From Galerina marginata (lineage: Eukaryota > Basidiomycota > Agaricomycetes > Agaricales > Galerinaceae), in the NCBI GenBank assembly GCA_023014335.1, contig JAECYW010000008.1, forward strand, positions 3,162,001-3,226,000: a DNA stretch of 64,000 bases, written 5' to 3'. Positions 34,214 through 45,105 of this stretch are shown in pieces (positions within the stretch are counted from its first letter, which is position 1; each line of letters opens with the position of its first letter). The position numbers and the translations under genes are program-made. The notes below the pieces were generated by a model. That model had not been told where the DNA came from and searched no databases. It saw nothing but the letters and a program-made list of their open reading frames with translations.

Positions 34214-35689
34214 ATGGAAAGTTCTGTAGCTACATATATGCGCGATATCAGCAACTCCAGGATCATGAGCTGTATTTTCGAAGCATTGCTCGAGGATTTT
34301 CCAGCCCTCCTCCCGCCGTCCATAAAAGACCCAAGGTACACCATTCAGCTCGTTTGCAAGAACTGGCGCAAAATATTACTTTCAACGTCATCATGCTGGA
34401 AAGCGTTCGCCTTTATACCGAAGCATTTCAATAACTCGGCTCGTCTCCTTCAAATCTTCGAGGTCTACATACGGAGAAGTGGTTCATGTCGTCTCGGATT
34501 TTATTTCCTCACCGACTTCGACAACCACTTGCGACTCCGCACCACAAAGCCCGACTTATTCAGTCTCGGAATCGAACAACTCGTGTACGGTCGGGGGGTT
34601 TTCAACATCCTCCAGTCAATTATCCTGCCGTACGCCGAACGCATCCAACACCTACAATGCTTGATTTACAGAGAGCAAAACGCGGAATTCTTGCTCGAAA
34701 TCAAGGCTGGGCGGTTCAAATTATTGGAGTCCGTCAACATAATTTTTATTAACGACTTTGACTCACCTTGTTGTCCCTTTACTTTCCAACAATCGCTGAG
34801 TTTCGAGGTCTTCACGGCGCTTCCCCATTTCCGTCAAGCGACTGTTCGGATCATGAATAACATCCATCCTCTCGACCTCGACCTCCCATTTCATCAACTA
34901 GTCAAGTTGGACCTGATAAATACACCAATATCCTGTGATACCTTCGTCAAGATTATGCGCCAGTCGGCGTTTTCTCTTATGGACGGCGCATTCCACGTCG
35001 AGCTTGGCGTCCACGCCAGTCATTTTCTGAAGTCCTGCCGCCCACTGTTCATGCCAAACCTCGCACATTTTCACCTCCGAATTGTTAATCCCAATTTCTA
35101 CCCGGACATCATCCTTCTCTTCCGTTTCCCAGTGCTTGGACGGCTCCGGGTCGAGAGATCTGACCGATGCTCTCCCTTCCAGTGGGATGTTCCGCGATAC
35201 ACGACGATGCTCGCGACTTCGACGGTTCCTATCGAAACCTTGGTTCTTGCAAACTGTGCAATTGGGCCTGGCGCAACTTCGCTCGTAAAGCGGAGTCGAC
35301 GTGATACATCCTACCAAGAATTAGAAGAGTTACTCGTACTGGCTCGCGATGTACATACCTTAGTCCTACCATGGAGTGTTCACGTCCACTTCCCGACAAT
35401 CCAGAGGATTGCGACCGGGGCATTGCTTCCTCGTTTGCAAGTCTTGGAGTTCAGCATTACTCACCCAACTATCGCTATCGACATGGTCCGCGAGAGGAAC
35501 GAGCGCAGCTCCTCGTCTGGTTCCACTGGTCTGGTTCCTCCCGCTCCCATCATACGGCTGGGCCTTACCTTGCCATCGGTAAACGCCGAAAGGAGAGCGG
35601 AGCTGAAGAGAAACGCGGAATCTCTTCGTTTGCCAGGCGGGGTCATCCTCAATTATTTACCTATGTTCATGTTTTCATTTGCGACGTGA
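34214..35689 (+). CDS. F-box-like protein with leucine-rich C-terminal part
   Basis: An open frame without introns gives 491 residues from the ATG at 34214. The frame extends upstream to 34013, but that part crosses a likely 62-bp leader intron and has poor composition. Near residues ~15-60 is an F-box-like helix set (Ile-Met-Ser-Cys-Ile-Phe-Glu-Ala-Leu ... Cys-Lys-Asn-Trp-Arg-Lys-Ile ... Cys-Trp-Lys-Ala-Phe), the common Agaricomycete F-box signature. The remainder has irregular Leu-rich repeats (x-L-x-x-L-x-L) as in F-box/LRR proteins. Expected role: substrate recruitment to an SCF ubiquitin ligase through Skp1, nucleus or cytosol. The target cannot be told. Agaricomycetes carry very many such genes. 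The gene sits between two decayed copies of the same block. Confidence 0.65.
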   Translation: MESSVATYMRDISNSRIMSCIFEALLEDFPALLPPSIKDPRYTIQLVCKNWRKILLSTSSCWKAFAFIPKHFNNSARLLQIFEVYIRRSGSCRLGFYFLTDFDNHLRLRTTKPDLFSLGIEQLVYGRGVFNILQSIILPYAERIQHLQCLIYREQNAEFLLEIKAGRFKLLESVNIIFINDFDSPCCPFTFQQSLSFEVFTALPHFRQATVRIMNNIHPLDLDLPFHQLVKLDLINTPISCDTFVKIMRQSAFSLMDGAFHVELGVHASHFLKSCRPLFMPNLAHFHLRIVNPNFYPDIILLFRFPVLGRLRVERSDRCSPFQWDVPRYTTMLATSTVPIETLVLANCAIGPGATSLVKRSRRDTSYQELEELLVLARDVHTLVLPWSVHVHFPTIQRIATGALLPRLQVLEFSITHPTIAIDMVRERNERSSSSGSTGLVPPAPIIRLGLTLPSVNAERRAELKRNAESLRLPGGVILNYLPMFMFSFAT

Positions 35690-35879
35690 TTTGATCCGCC
35701 TTTCGTTATCTCTTCGCTCATTGTTGTATTTCAAATCAAATTATCCAACTAAATACAACTAATTTCTTTTTTTAGTACTTAACACGAGCGAGTTTGGGTG
35801 CACCGATGGTCTTTCTGGTTAGTTTTGGCGTTGCCGTCTTTTGGTCGTCTTCGTTCCCCGTTTGAGTTGGGTTTGAGGT

Positions 35880-37065
35880 ACCCTACAGGTGCATATGGAG
35901 TTGAAAGTAGCGAGTATTCTAATGCTAAAGAAAGGAAATATTAGACACACCGCTGAAAATGGTTTACACTATGGACGATGCCAGTTAGTTGAATTGAATG
36001 CCAGACGCCGGCCCAGACGCGTCGTTTACAATTCACAAACGCGTTGCAAGATCAGTCACGTGTCGATTTTTTATGATGTCCATTTTATTGCAGCCGTGTG
36101 CATTGACAAGCTCCTTCTCGAACCAGCAGCCATGGCCGACTAGTCAGGATTCACCAGTGAATGCTCGCTCGAATCCAGTGCCCATGCTGAGGAATTGAGC
36201 AAGCCCGTGAATACCGATCTCGACGGCGAGTACGCCATTGAAAAAGAAGTTCTAGTGGTCAACGCAGGAGGGTGAGGAAGCTCGAGGTTGCAACAAGGTA
36301 TAGTCAACATTACCTCCTGTGGACAAACCCTGCCTCTCATCAACGCTCACCTTCTCGTTCAGAACCATCTCCGTGAGACGAGTTGGCTGCTGACAGATTC
36401 AAGGCGCAGTCGACGACAAAGCTGGGTGTTACAGCTCAAAGGTATGTATTATCGCTTTGCAATTATTTCACACTCCAACTCTTTCTACTCTTTCCCAGCA
36501 CGAAGAAATAACCCAGCGTCGCTCGGAGGACCTTATTCAGAACGCGAAAGGCCTTTGACAAACGTCGAACCGGGCACGTTATCTTTTCCCATCCTTTTCA
36601 TACGTTAAACCCATCTCCCATTCTCTGCAGGTACCAGTGGTTGTTTAGGCCGCTGCCGTTCCTGCTTCTACGTCCATGGCCTCACCCATGCCCATGTTCT
36701 GCGTCAGTCTCCATGCTATCACCAATCCTGGTCCACCCCCCGCGCTGGCTTCGACGACGGTTAGGTGAATGGAAATTCCGACTTCAAACATCAAACGCAG
36801 GCTTTTCGTCATGCTACGTCACTCTTCTAGGTATGAGTATGGTACTTTTGCGACCATTTCATCTACTAACTTATTACTGATTACTAGGATGTCTTGGTTG
36901 TATTCACGCTAATTGCAAAAGTGATATAGGTGCGCTAAACTTCAACCCTCCTTTTAAGTTACTCATGGGCATTTTGGCCAGGCATTACGATCGTCTCAGC
37001 TACCCTCGCTTTCCGTTCTTGTAGTTTTTCCCTTGAACTACTGAAGACGTGAGTAATATTTAAAC
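35880..37065 (+). repeat. Degenerate duplicated block, right copy
   Basis: Partner of 30890-32365, shorter because of internal deletions. It has only broken frames. The similarity ends at ~37060 (TGAAGACGTGAGTAAT, compare 32335). Confidence 0.7.
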
Positions 37066-39050
37066 TTCGCGGAAACCACCTATTAACACGAATTTTTGAC
37101 CTCTAGGTCCTCGATATTCTCGTAGGAAGAGGCTACGCCCAGGTTTCCAAGATGTTTTGTTGGTCATTGATGCAGGCCTGTACACTGGGATAGTTCGGAA
37201 GATGCTTCATGGCTCGCCTTGTCTTCGAGAACCCGTCCGATTGTTATTTAGCACGACCAGGCCACAGATGTGCCTTACTTCGTATGTTCTTCTCCTCGTC
37301 CATCTTATTAGTTATTGATCAATAATCTTATAAGTTATCAAGCATTCTTTCGTTAGAAACTGTAATGATCACTGCCGGCTTCCTTAGTCCCTCGCGCTCG
37401 ACTGTCTTCCCGTACGCCCTCAATTAATACTCGTAGCTTTTGGCGGCCCCGCCCGCGGATACCGCGCTGTCTTCCAAGTGGACTCCTGGCTACTCCTGGA
37501 TGGACGTATATGTGCAGGGTCCATCTCACTAGAATGATCGAAACGGCACCGCAGCCCAAATTCTGGACCAACTGCCCCATTCGCCTCCCGAACTCTGCCT
37601 TGACACCTCCTCCTGCTTTTACGCCTGGGGCGATGGACGAAATAATTTTTCTGGTGCAGCCACAGCCTTTCGATACCTCAACGCTGTGAGCTGTCAGGCA
37701 CAGAGTCCGGGCCGACGCCGCCGAGGCGGGAGAAATTAAGTGGACGACTTCTTCAGTTCTAATCTTCAATATAGGTCCTTTTCTGCACTCAGTGGTTTCA
37801 TGGGAAATGTAGCCCGTCAGCGTCCGCTCCCTGCCGCCAATTTCTTTTTATCATATGATCGCTAAAAAGGCCAGTGCTGCGAAGACCATGCCTGGCACGT
37901 GGGCGACGATATTGGCAGTGGAAGTCGATGATGCTGAGGTGGATCCAACGCCTGTCCGAGGTGAAGTAAGGTGGAAACGGCTTCTCGGGCTGCCGTTTTT
38001 GGCAAAGCCGCTCGCGAACTTCTGGAGTCAATTGTCCGTAAATTTCATTTTCCTTTCTTTGTTTTTCGTTTGCTAATTACAGTATACCCTAGGGCACAGA
38101 TACCTTCGTGACAATGTGGGGAAAGGTACTGGCCATCACCTTGGCATATATAAGGCCTCCTTTTTCAATTGTTTCACCATGCCAGTCTCGTGTCGACTCC
38201 GGCTTTCGGTCTGAGTGCATTTATTATACCTTTTGGACTAGTGTTCGCTTTCTTTGCTTAGCAATCGTACTGGTCAATTTGCTTTAGACTTGTCGTTTCG
38301 TTAATAGACCTGCTTGGATACTATAATCGACGTTAAACCATGAGTTATGTAGCATTCGCTGTCATACGTATCACCTGTCTGAACTGAATACATCTCATTT
38401 TGAATGCCTACACGAAATAGATATGTAAGGTACAAGCCCTCAGGATCATTTGCTTCTTCATAACATTTTACGAGCGATTATTTCAGGTCAGGCAGACCGA
38501 CAGGCTGAAATTCCTAAAATATACTCTGACTGTAAAGATGAAATTGAACTTGACGTTACAAGAGAAGTTCGCCAATCGAGACAACATGTTCGAAAGTGAT
38601 GCAAAACACTCACTTCTCAACTTTCGATGAATGAATCGAGTTAAACCTTAAGGAGAGGAAGACGAATAGCTCAGGCCGAACGTAAATTACAATCTAAAGT
38701 TTAAATCAGGAAAGTGGGTGCCAAGTAAGTAGTGTCCTTACCGTGGACACACCACTTATAATTACTCGTAATAGGATCTAACCGAGCATGGTATCCTCCA
38801 TACCGACTCACAAGAGTCTGAAAACTAAAGTCAGATCGTTCATATCATGCCCACCAGGACTGCCGTCTGCATCTGGAGATGGCTTCTTCATTTCGAATTT
38901 ACGTCGGCCAGGATGAATTATGAGGGCGAGTGCATATCAATGGATAAGCATTCACGTCGAACAACTCTAGATACATAGCAGCAGAATGTCAGTTCAAACG
39001 AGGGTAACTATGCAAGTTCAAAGCGATGGTATGGATAGCGAGGATAACAA
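37066..39050. other. Intergenic with possible minus-strand relic
   Basis: 37862-38021 read on the minus strand, after a GACTCCAG acceptor, gives a Ser/Thr-rich stretch ending in a hydrophobic tail and a stop. This looks like the last exon of a GPI-anchored or membrane protein, but I could not find the upstream exons. A minus-strand ORF at 37353-37769 is unassigned. 38100-38870 shows nothing. 38870-39050 is the 3' flank of the GPI-protein gene. Confidence 0.3.
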
Positions 39051-40076
39051 TCATAAAGTAGCACCTCCGAGCATAGTCCAAACGCCGAGAGCCAAAACGC
39101 CAGACAGTAACATGGATGGCATCTGATTTAATAAAACGGGAGCGCCATTGAACTGTATAGGCGTGACGCTACCAGGCGTGAGTTCAGTCTTCGACGCAAA
39201 GCCCGTGCGACTGGGGGTGCTTGTGCTGGAGCTCGTCGCATTTGCGCTCGTGCTGTTGGTTGGACCTGGGTTCGTGAATCTGGGGGAAAGGGGGGAAAAA
39301 CATTAGCATCGCGGAAAGGATATATTCACAAGGTTGAAAACTAGGAACAGGGATTCTGCCATCGGAGAAAGGCTACCTGGAACCAAGACCGAAATCGAAA
39401 CGAGAAAGAAAGGAGCTCACATAAATTCAATCAACGAAAACACCCCCAGCGTCCCATTCGGATCCTGCGTCGTGTTTCGAGTTGGGGATGGGCCTTTCAC
39501 CGCGAGCTTGATGGTATGTTGGACCGTAGGATCGAGGTTTGTCTGCGAGAAGAGCGATGCGCAGGTAAAGTTGCGCGAGGGACGGACACCATCAACGTCG
39601 GTGGTGTTACCGTCGAGGGTGACGGTGTAGACGGGAGAGACGTCGGAGAGGACAGAGTTGATGTAGATCGCTGAGCCTAGATTCCTATGTTCAGAACATC
39701 CTCTACGCGAAGGAAGATGGGGAATGCGACACCGTACCGTTGAACTGAAATGACGCGGACGCCTTGTGGTCCAGATTTTGGCTCATGGCGACGGTTGATG
39801 TGCACTGGTCTGGGATGAAGTAACACCCTGGCTGCGCGCCGGCAAGGTTCCCGTTCGGATCGAGCTTGCATATCGAGGCATTTCCCGTTCCCTGACCAGT
39901 ATACTGAAGAGAGTAAATTGGGCGTGTTAGTTTTGTTGATCCATGGTTGGGAAAGGCAGGACACGTACAGTGATGAACGGGCTTGTATCGGGCACGGTGA
40001 CATTGTGTTCTTGTGCAAGGACTGAGGTGAGCGTAAGGAGGGAGAGAACAGAGATCCTTCGAGTTGTGCTAGACAT
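39051..40076 (-). CDS. Secreted GPI-anchored protein (4 exons)
   Basis: Minus-strand exons 39969-40076, 39738-39903, 39421-39676 and 39051-39279 (108+166+256+229 with correct phases) include the stop codon and give 216 residues plus one truncated-free frame. Introns are 61-141 bp with GTACGT, GTACGG and GTGAGC donors. Residues 1-21 are a signal peptide. The middle is a beta-rich domain of the type common in basidiomycete secreted proteins, with Phe-Asn-Gly-Ser-Ala-Ile-Tyr-Ile followed by Tyr-Thr-Val-Thr-Leu-Asp-Gly and several N-glycosylation sites. A Ser/Thr-rich stalk and a C-terminal hydrophobic tail without a basic end fit GPI-anchor attachment. Expected location: cell surface or wall. 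Function unknown, carbohydrate binding possible. A truncated copy lies at 27772-28031. Confidence 0.75.
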
Positions 40077-42313
40077 GAGAGAGCGACAGTGGGCCAGAAA
40101 CGACTGTGGTAGCTGGGTGGCTGATAGTGCTTGCGTGAGAGGTGAAAGAAAAGTCGAGAACAGACCCACATCAAAACAAACGTTACTAATTATATCCTCT
40201 GGCGTGATCGGCGACATGAGCTCAGGCACGTGGACTGGATAACGCCGATAACCTCTGATTATCACAGCAACAAAGAACCGACGGTCTTTCCGCACCTGCA
40301 ATTTTGAATCCCTGGCTCTCCTGTCCTTCCGATTCATTGTTTCCTTTAAATTCGCCATCGAGTCAAGGTAGGCGTGCGAATGTTACCTCATTTTTTCTAC
40401 GCTAAATACCCGCAACAGCAGGCTCGTAGCGATCTGATTCTGAATCCCTTTACTTGCAACATCTGTCGGCCTCACGATGGCATACCGGTATCTACGAGTG
40501 ACAATCTCCTCATCCCGAACTGATCTTTGTTCTCCATGTGCTCTCTATCCTAGGCCACATTACAAAACCAACAGTTCAATAGATCTCCAGAGCTCAAATC
40601 TATCCCGCCTCTCAGTGGCAAATGGATTCGAGACCTAGGAAAGAGTGAGCCGTCTCCGAGCGATGAGCCACAGAGACGAGTAAACCGCCGGGCGGCCTGT
40701 GTCGAGTTCCCTTTGTTAAGGTAGTGCTCCTAATCCTATCCTGCTTCCGTATTCTTCTAACTTCCCTGGTCCGACGTTCCGACTTCCGGTCTGGATGTAC
40801 TGAGAATGCAAGAAGTGACCTCTATGGATCTCCACCACACTGCTGTGCCCATTTTACATACGAACCACCATGATCCGGCGGCCCAGTGCCAAGCGATCGT
40901 TAAAACGTATCTTTTCCTGAGGACTCCCGGCCTTCAAGCACCTCTAATCGGCGTCGATATGTCGATAGGATTATTTCACAACATTGCTGGCCCTGCTGTT
41001 CGACACCTTACTCCAACTATCTGGACCTTTTGACGCTCAGAATCGGAGCCGATTTTTCTCCTGCTCAACTTTATCGAGTGATGACCCTACATTTCATTCG
41101 CAGCAAGTACATGGAGCGAAGTTAATCTCCTGATATAAATATCAACCTCGGTGCGTTCCATTTTCGCAGCTTTTGAAAAATGCGTTAATAAACCCCGTTT
41201 TTCATCATGGTACTTGTTCGCCACTTTTTACATTCGTTGCTTTAGGTTTTTACTCTATTCCTCTTCCGACTCGGAGATCTTTGTTCTTGGCCCCGCCACG
41301 AACGACCCCGTCGCTGATTCCAATGCATTTATACAACCAGCTGCCGTGTATGCTGTATATTGGCTCTACACGCCTGATTTGTATTCAAGGACTCCTCGTG
41401 AAACTCAGCGGCGCGATCGTTCTTCGGCAAGCTATACTTTGTCTTTTTCTTCACCGATTTTTTCCCTACCATTTACCGTTTTGGCATTCATTCGACAACA
41501 TCGACACAATTTACTTGGTTTCGACTCGGAGGATCAAGTGCAGTTGCAGCCAGATTCCGTTTTCACTTTCCCCGACCGTGTCCATGAAAATTACTTTCTG
41601 GGGTTGGCGATAACAGGGACTATTCTCGAACCAGCCACTGTCGAAATTGTTCGGGGGTCAATCACGTAGCGGATTAGTCCGTCCTTTTGCTTGCTTCGAG
41701 GATTCTTCGAATGATGGGGTTTCAGTTCGCTCTCTGTCTGTCTGTCTGTTCCCATCAAGTCTTTTCGGCCTTGGGGCGAATCGTTTTCGGTGCAGATATG
41801 TGAGCGTAAGAAAAGTCATGCTCCTTCTTTCGTATGTCCTTTTCCTTCCGAATTCATCTCAGTCTTCGATTTGTACTTATATATCTAGACTTTTTGCATG
41901 AACAGAACCGCATTGCTTGGCGACCATTCCTCAGGCTGTGACCTACTAACGAAGGTTTCGACACTATGGGCAGTCTAATCTGATCTAAACCACCATCCGT
42001 CTCCGTCGTCAGTCCGTTCAGCTCTCGCTCAAGGTGCACCGAGGCCGATGACCGCTCACCGTCACAAATGACCAATAACCACTAAGCCAGAAAATTTGCC
42101 GCTAATTACTCATCGATCAATCTAGAAGCGGTGACTGGCGGACTTCCTGTCGATAAAAAGTGGCCAATTTTTTAGGTGTCTAACATTCGGTAAGCTGGTC
42201 TTCCCAATAATTGGTGTCTATTCATCCCTTGCTGCGCAACGCTTGAACATCTTGCTACCTACTCTAACGCTTCACATACTAGTCTTCGAGTTACCACTAC
42301 GTTTTCTGTCGAC
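40077..42313. other. Intergenic, nothing supported
   Basis: Plus-strand ORFs at 41151-41669 and 41173-41613 overlap in different frames, lack introns or motifs and look accidental. A TATAAT-like sequence at ~40195 could serve the minus-strand GPI gene. A short (TCTG)n run lies near 41733. No RNA gene seen. Confidence 0.4.
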
Positions 42314-43052
42314 ATGAAGGCTTCATTCATCGCTTTTGCCCCCATTATGGCTGCGTTTTTTGCAAGCAGCGCCTTTGGCTACCCTTACCGAGAACGTCGT
42401 TATAACTCCTATGATCTGGCAGTACGTAACATTATTTTCGGGTTGTCTTTCATTTCGCTGACTGCACTACAGCCCCGTGATACTGTTATTGAAACCAATA
42501 TCGCCGTCGTTGCTCGTGCACAAGAAGAAAGTGACATCGATGCTCGGGGTCTGGGTTCGCTTGTTAACATGTACGTTGATCGAAATTTCTTTTGGCTTCT
42601 CCAATCAATGACGCATTACCTCCCAATGTCTAGAGCCAAGAAATTTCGTAAAGCGACCCCGGAAGAGAAAGAAAGCAGGAAAGCGTATGTCGCAACCCAT
42701 AAGCAGTACGTCAAAGCCGGCAAGGAGATTGCCTCTCAGGCCAAGAAAGAATCTGGTGGAGGCAAGAATTATAACGTCCAGACACAATACCACGGCCCCG
42801 GATACCCTCAACATGGCGCGAAGGCGGAGAAACTGGTTAAAGCTGGATGGCACGCTCATAAGAACGTTCAGCAGTACAAGCACGCGGATATTAGGTATTG
42901 ACTTTTTTCTTCACAATTATTTCTCTGATCCCCGTCCGAAATTTTGCAGTGTGAAAGAGCTGCCGAGTGGTCGGAAGATGGCTAACGCCCATTTCCATAA
43001 TGGCCCTGGAACTGAGATGGGTGGGGTTCACGTAAACCACATGTGGGATTAG
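42314..43052 (+). CDS. Small secreted His/Lys-rich protein (4 exons)
   Basis: Exons 42314-42421, 42473-42570, 42634-42894 and 42950-43052 (108+98+261+103 nt) join in frame to give 189 residues. All three introns are 51-63 bp with GTACGT, GTACGT and GTATTG donors. Residues 1-22 are a signal peptide ending Ala-Phe-Gly. An Arg-Glu-Arg-Arg at ~27-30 could be a Kex2-type processing site. The mature part is Cys-free. Its central Lys/Glu-rich helix is followed by a Gly/His/Asn-rich tail with repeated His-Gly or His-Asn-Gly and a final Asn-His-Met-Trp-Asp. His enrichment might bind metal, which is inference. I do not recognise the family. Confidence rests on four consistent splice phases. Confidence 0.7.
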
Positions 43053-43177
43053 TTTATGTTCGATAATGTATGTATTTTCGTTTCGGTAGCCTTTGAAACG
43101 TTTGGCGATACTGATTAAATGTTAAGACACTGGCATGGACATTGCCCAGGCGAACAAGGTTTCCGACCACGGGCAAC

Positions 43178-43435
43178 TTATGTGGAAGATTTGTTGAACG
43201 TTATACCACCTGAACAGTTTTGATTGAATGTTTTCTCTCGACGCGCGAGTGCATCCTTGGAGCCGGCGCAGACGCCGGAGTTATCGATGTTCGTGAATTG
43301 GCTTTCCTCACGGACAGCCCAGAGTTTCTTGTTGACGTTGCAGCCTGTTACACCAAACCCAGCTGAAAATTTCGTTTGCTTGATTGAATAGAACGATGCC
43401 ATCACAGCTAGAGTAGCTGTTGAAAATTTGGCCAT
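43178..43435 (-). CDS. Small secreted protein candidate (85 residues)
   Basis: A single open frame of 85 residues, convergent with the preceding gene (126 bp between stops). The N-terminus is mildly hydrophobic (residues ~5-16), consistent with a weak signal peptide. Cys residues are at 32, 56 and 74; an odd number is unusual for a disulphide-stabilised secreted protein. The region 32-75 has a natural, non-repetitive composition. An undetected short intron in the N-terminal third could change the signal region. No family recognised. Confidence 0.4.
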   Translation of the reverse strand: MAKFSTATLAVMASFYSIKQTKFSAGFGVTGCNVNKKLWAVREESQFTNIDNSGVCAGSKDALARREKTFNQNCSGGITFNKSST

Positions 43436-45105
43436 TAAACTAATATGTTACGTCCAGGCTACGACAGACACGATTGGCCCAGGGGCAGTCAAGTAGAACT
43501 GCAGGAGACTGGAGAGACTCGCAATGAAAATTTGCCCCTAGAATTTCCGGCTATGATAAGAAAACAGAACCTGTCTATCTTTACATTTGCGAAAATTGGA
43601 GCAGAACAAGGAAGAAACTCGAGTGTGCAACAGCCTCGTTTTTCCTAGGCTAAAATCTCGAATGAAGAGGGGAATTTCTCATAGAATTGACAGAATTGAC
43701 CGGTAAAATTCATTATTATTATTTGTTCAAGTTCGCGGTCCCCAAGAGGGAGGCGGGAAGAACGGAACATGGCGTCGGTGTCGGTGTCGGTGTCGGAGGC
43801 AACGGCGGCAAGACACACCACTCAGCGTTCCTGAAATAGGATCACGGCAGGCGGCACTCCGCCGGGCCGTTCATATGCCGACTGACAAGATAAAGTGGTG
43901 TTTATTTCTGAGCATCGGTCGTTTGAACCCCAATAGAACCGAAGAAACATTTAACATCGTGCACACGACCAGGTTATCACATGCCTTAATGTAGTCTCAG
44001 TCTGTCAAGTTATTTATCACATAAAAGTTAAAACGCTTCAGCTGGACATCCGAGTCAAGTTGACTTCGCGGACAAAGTGCTTAGTGTAGAAAATAATATT
44101 CGCATCATTTGTTCTTAAAGGCATTGTGATCGGCAACTAGTAGGAAAGCTATGGTATAGAAATCCTTCAAAATCGGACACAAATGTAGAGAAGCGAATCG
44201 GCAAGCGTCCATCAGTAATTACTGGCCGACGGTGAGAAATTAATGCTATTGAAGACATTTGGTTAGCTGCTGTTAGCTGGTTCGGAATTGCGCAACAGAC
44301 TTGAGGGATCACGAATGTCACCCAGACCTTGATGAAAAACGAGTCGCGTTATCGCTGGAAATCTAGAAGTTCTGCCGGAGGATATTTATGGCACTTTTCG
44401 GGATCCAATGGTGTATGGTCCTCATTAGCGGCTCTCCGTTTCATGTGTTCAGTGTTCTAAAGCTGAATATTCTCAGCGCTTGATTCTGAAGATCTTATGA
44501 AGCGTGAAGGGTAAGGAGAAAAGACTGTTCTTTACGATGACCTGAAAGTGCAGGGGCCCAAGACGTCTATCAATAGATCGGCTTTCTCCCCGAGGCTTTC
44601 CAGTCATATGTCGCTGAAGTTCAAGCCTTCTTTCTCACAAATGGATAGAATGATCGGCGATGTTATGGCGCCGAATCTCAGAAGAGACAAGGAAAATGAA
44701 ACATCGTGATGGACTTCCGCTAAATTAGAATTTCCCTTTGAGCACCGTTTATAATATCCATATGTGTCGTTGAAGCTTAGTTAGTCATTGCGCTCATCGA
44801 TACTTTCTAACCTACTTGAGTAAAGAAATATTGCCTCGGAGATCGTAAAGTCGACCTTCGCTGACGTTTTAGAACCTTGAAGGAAGGAATGTTGCGCTAA
44901 GTATTTAAGAACAACGCTGTCTAAACTTGAACTGACAGGTCTGTCAAAACTAGGAACACTTCAGAGGCGGCTTGACATGTGAGCAAATGACCTTCGGGAC
45001 TTAATGTGTTCCTTAGCCCGACCATGACCCATATGAACGGCGCTGCAAGGATCCAGGTCTGCCTTACCCTCCTACCATTATCATCCACGGTTTTTGGTCT
45101 CTACC
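43436..45105. other. Intergenic upstream of the oxygenase gene
   Basis: No ORF with coding character. A short (GGTGTC)n run lies at ~43776-43796. 44740-45105 is the likely promoter of the gene starting at 45106, but no clear core element was identified. Confidence 0.45.

Noticed and set aside
37353..37769. 138-codon minus-strand ORF
   Set aside because: Partly natural composition, but no start context, splice partner or homologous motif. Left unassigned.
41151..41669. 172-codon plus-strand ORF
   Set aside because: An overlapping frame of similar length is also open. There is no signal peptide, intron or recognisable motif.
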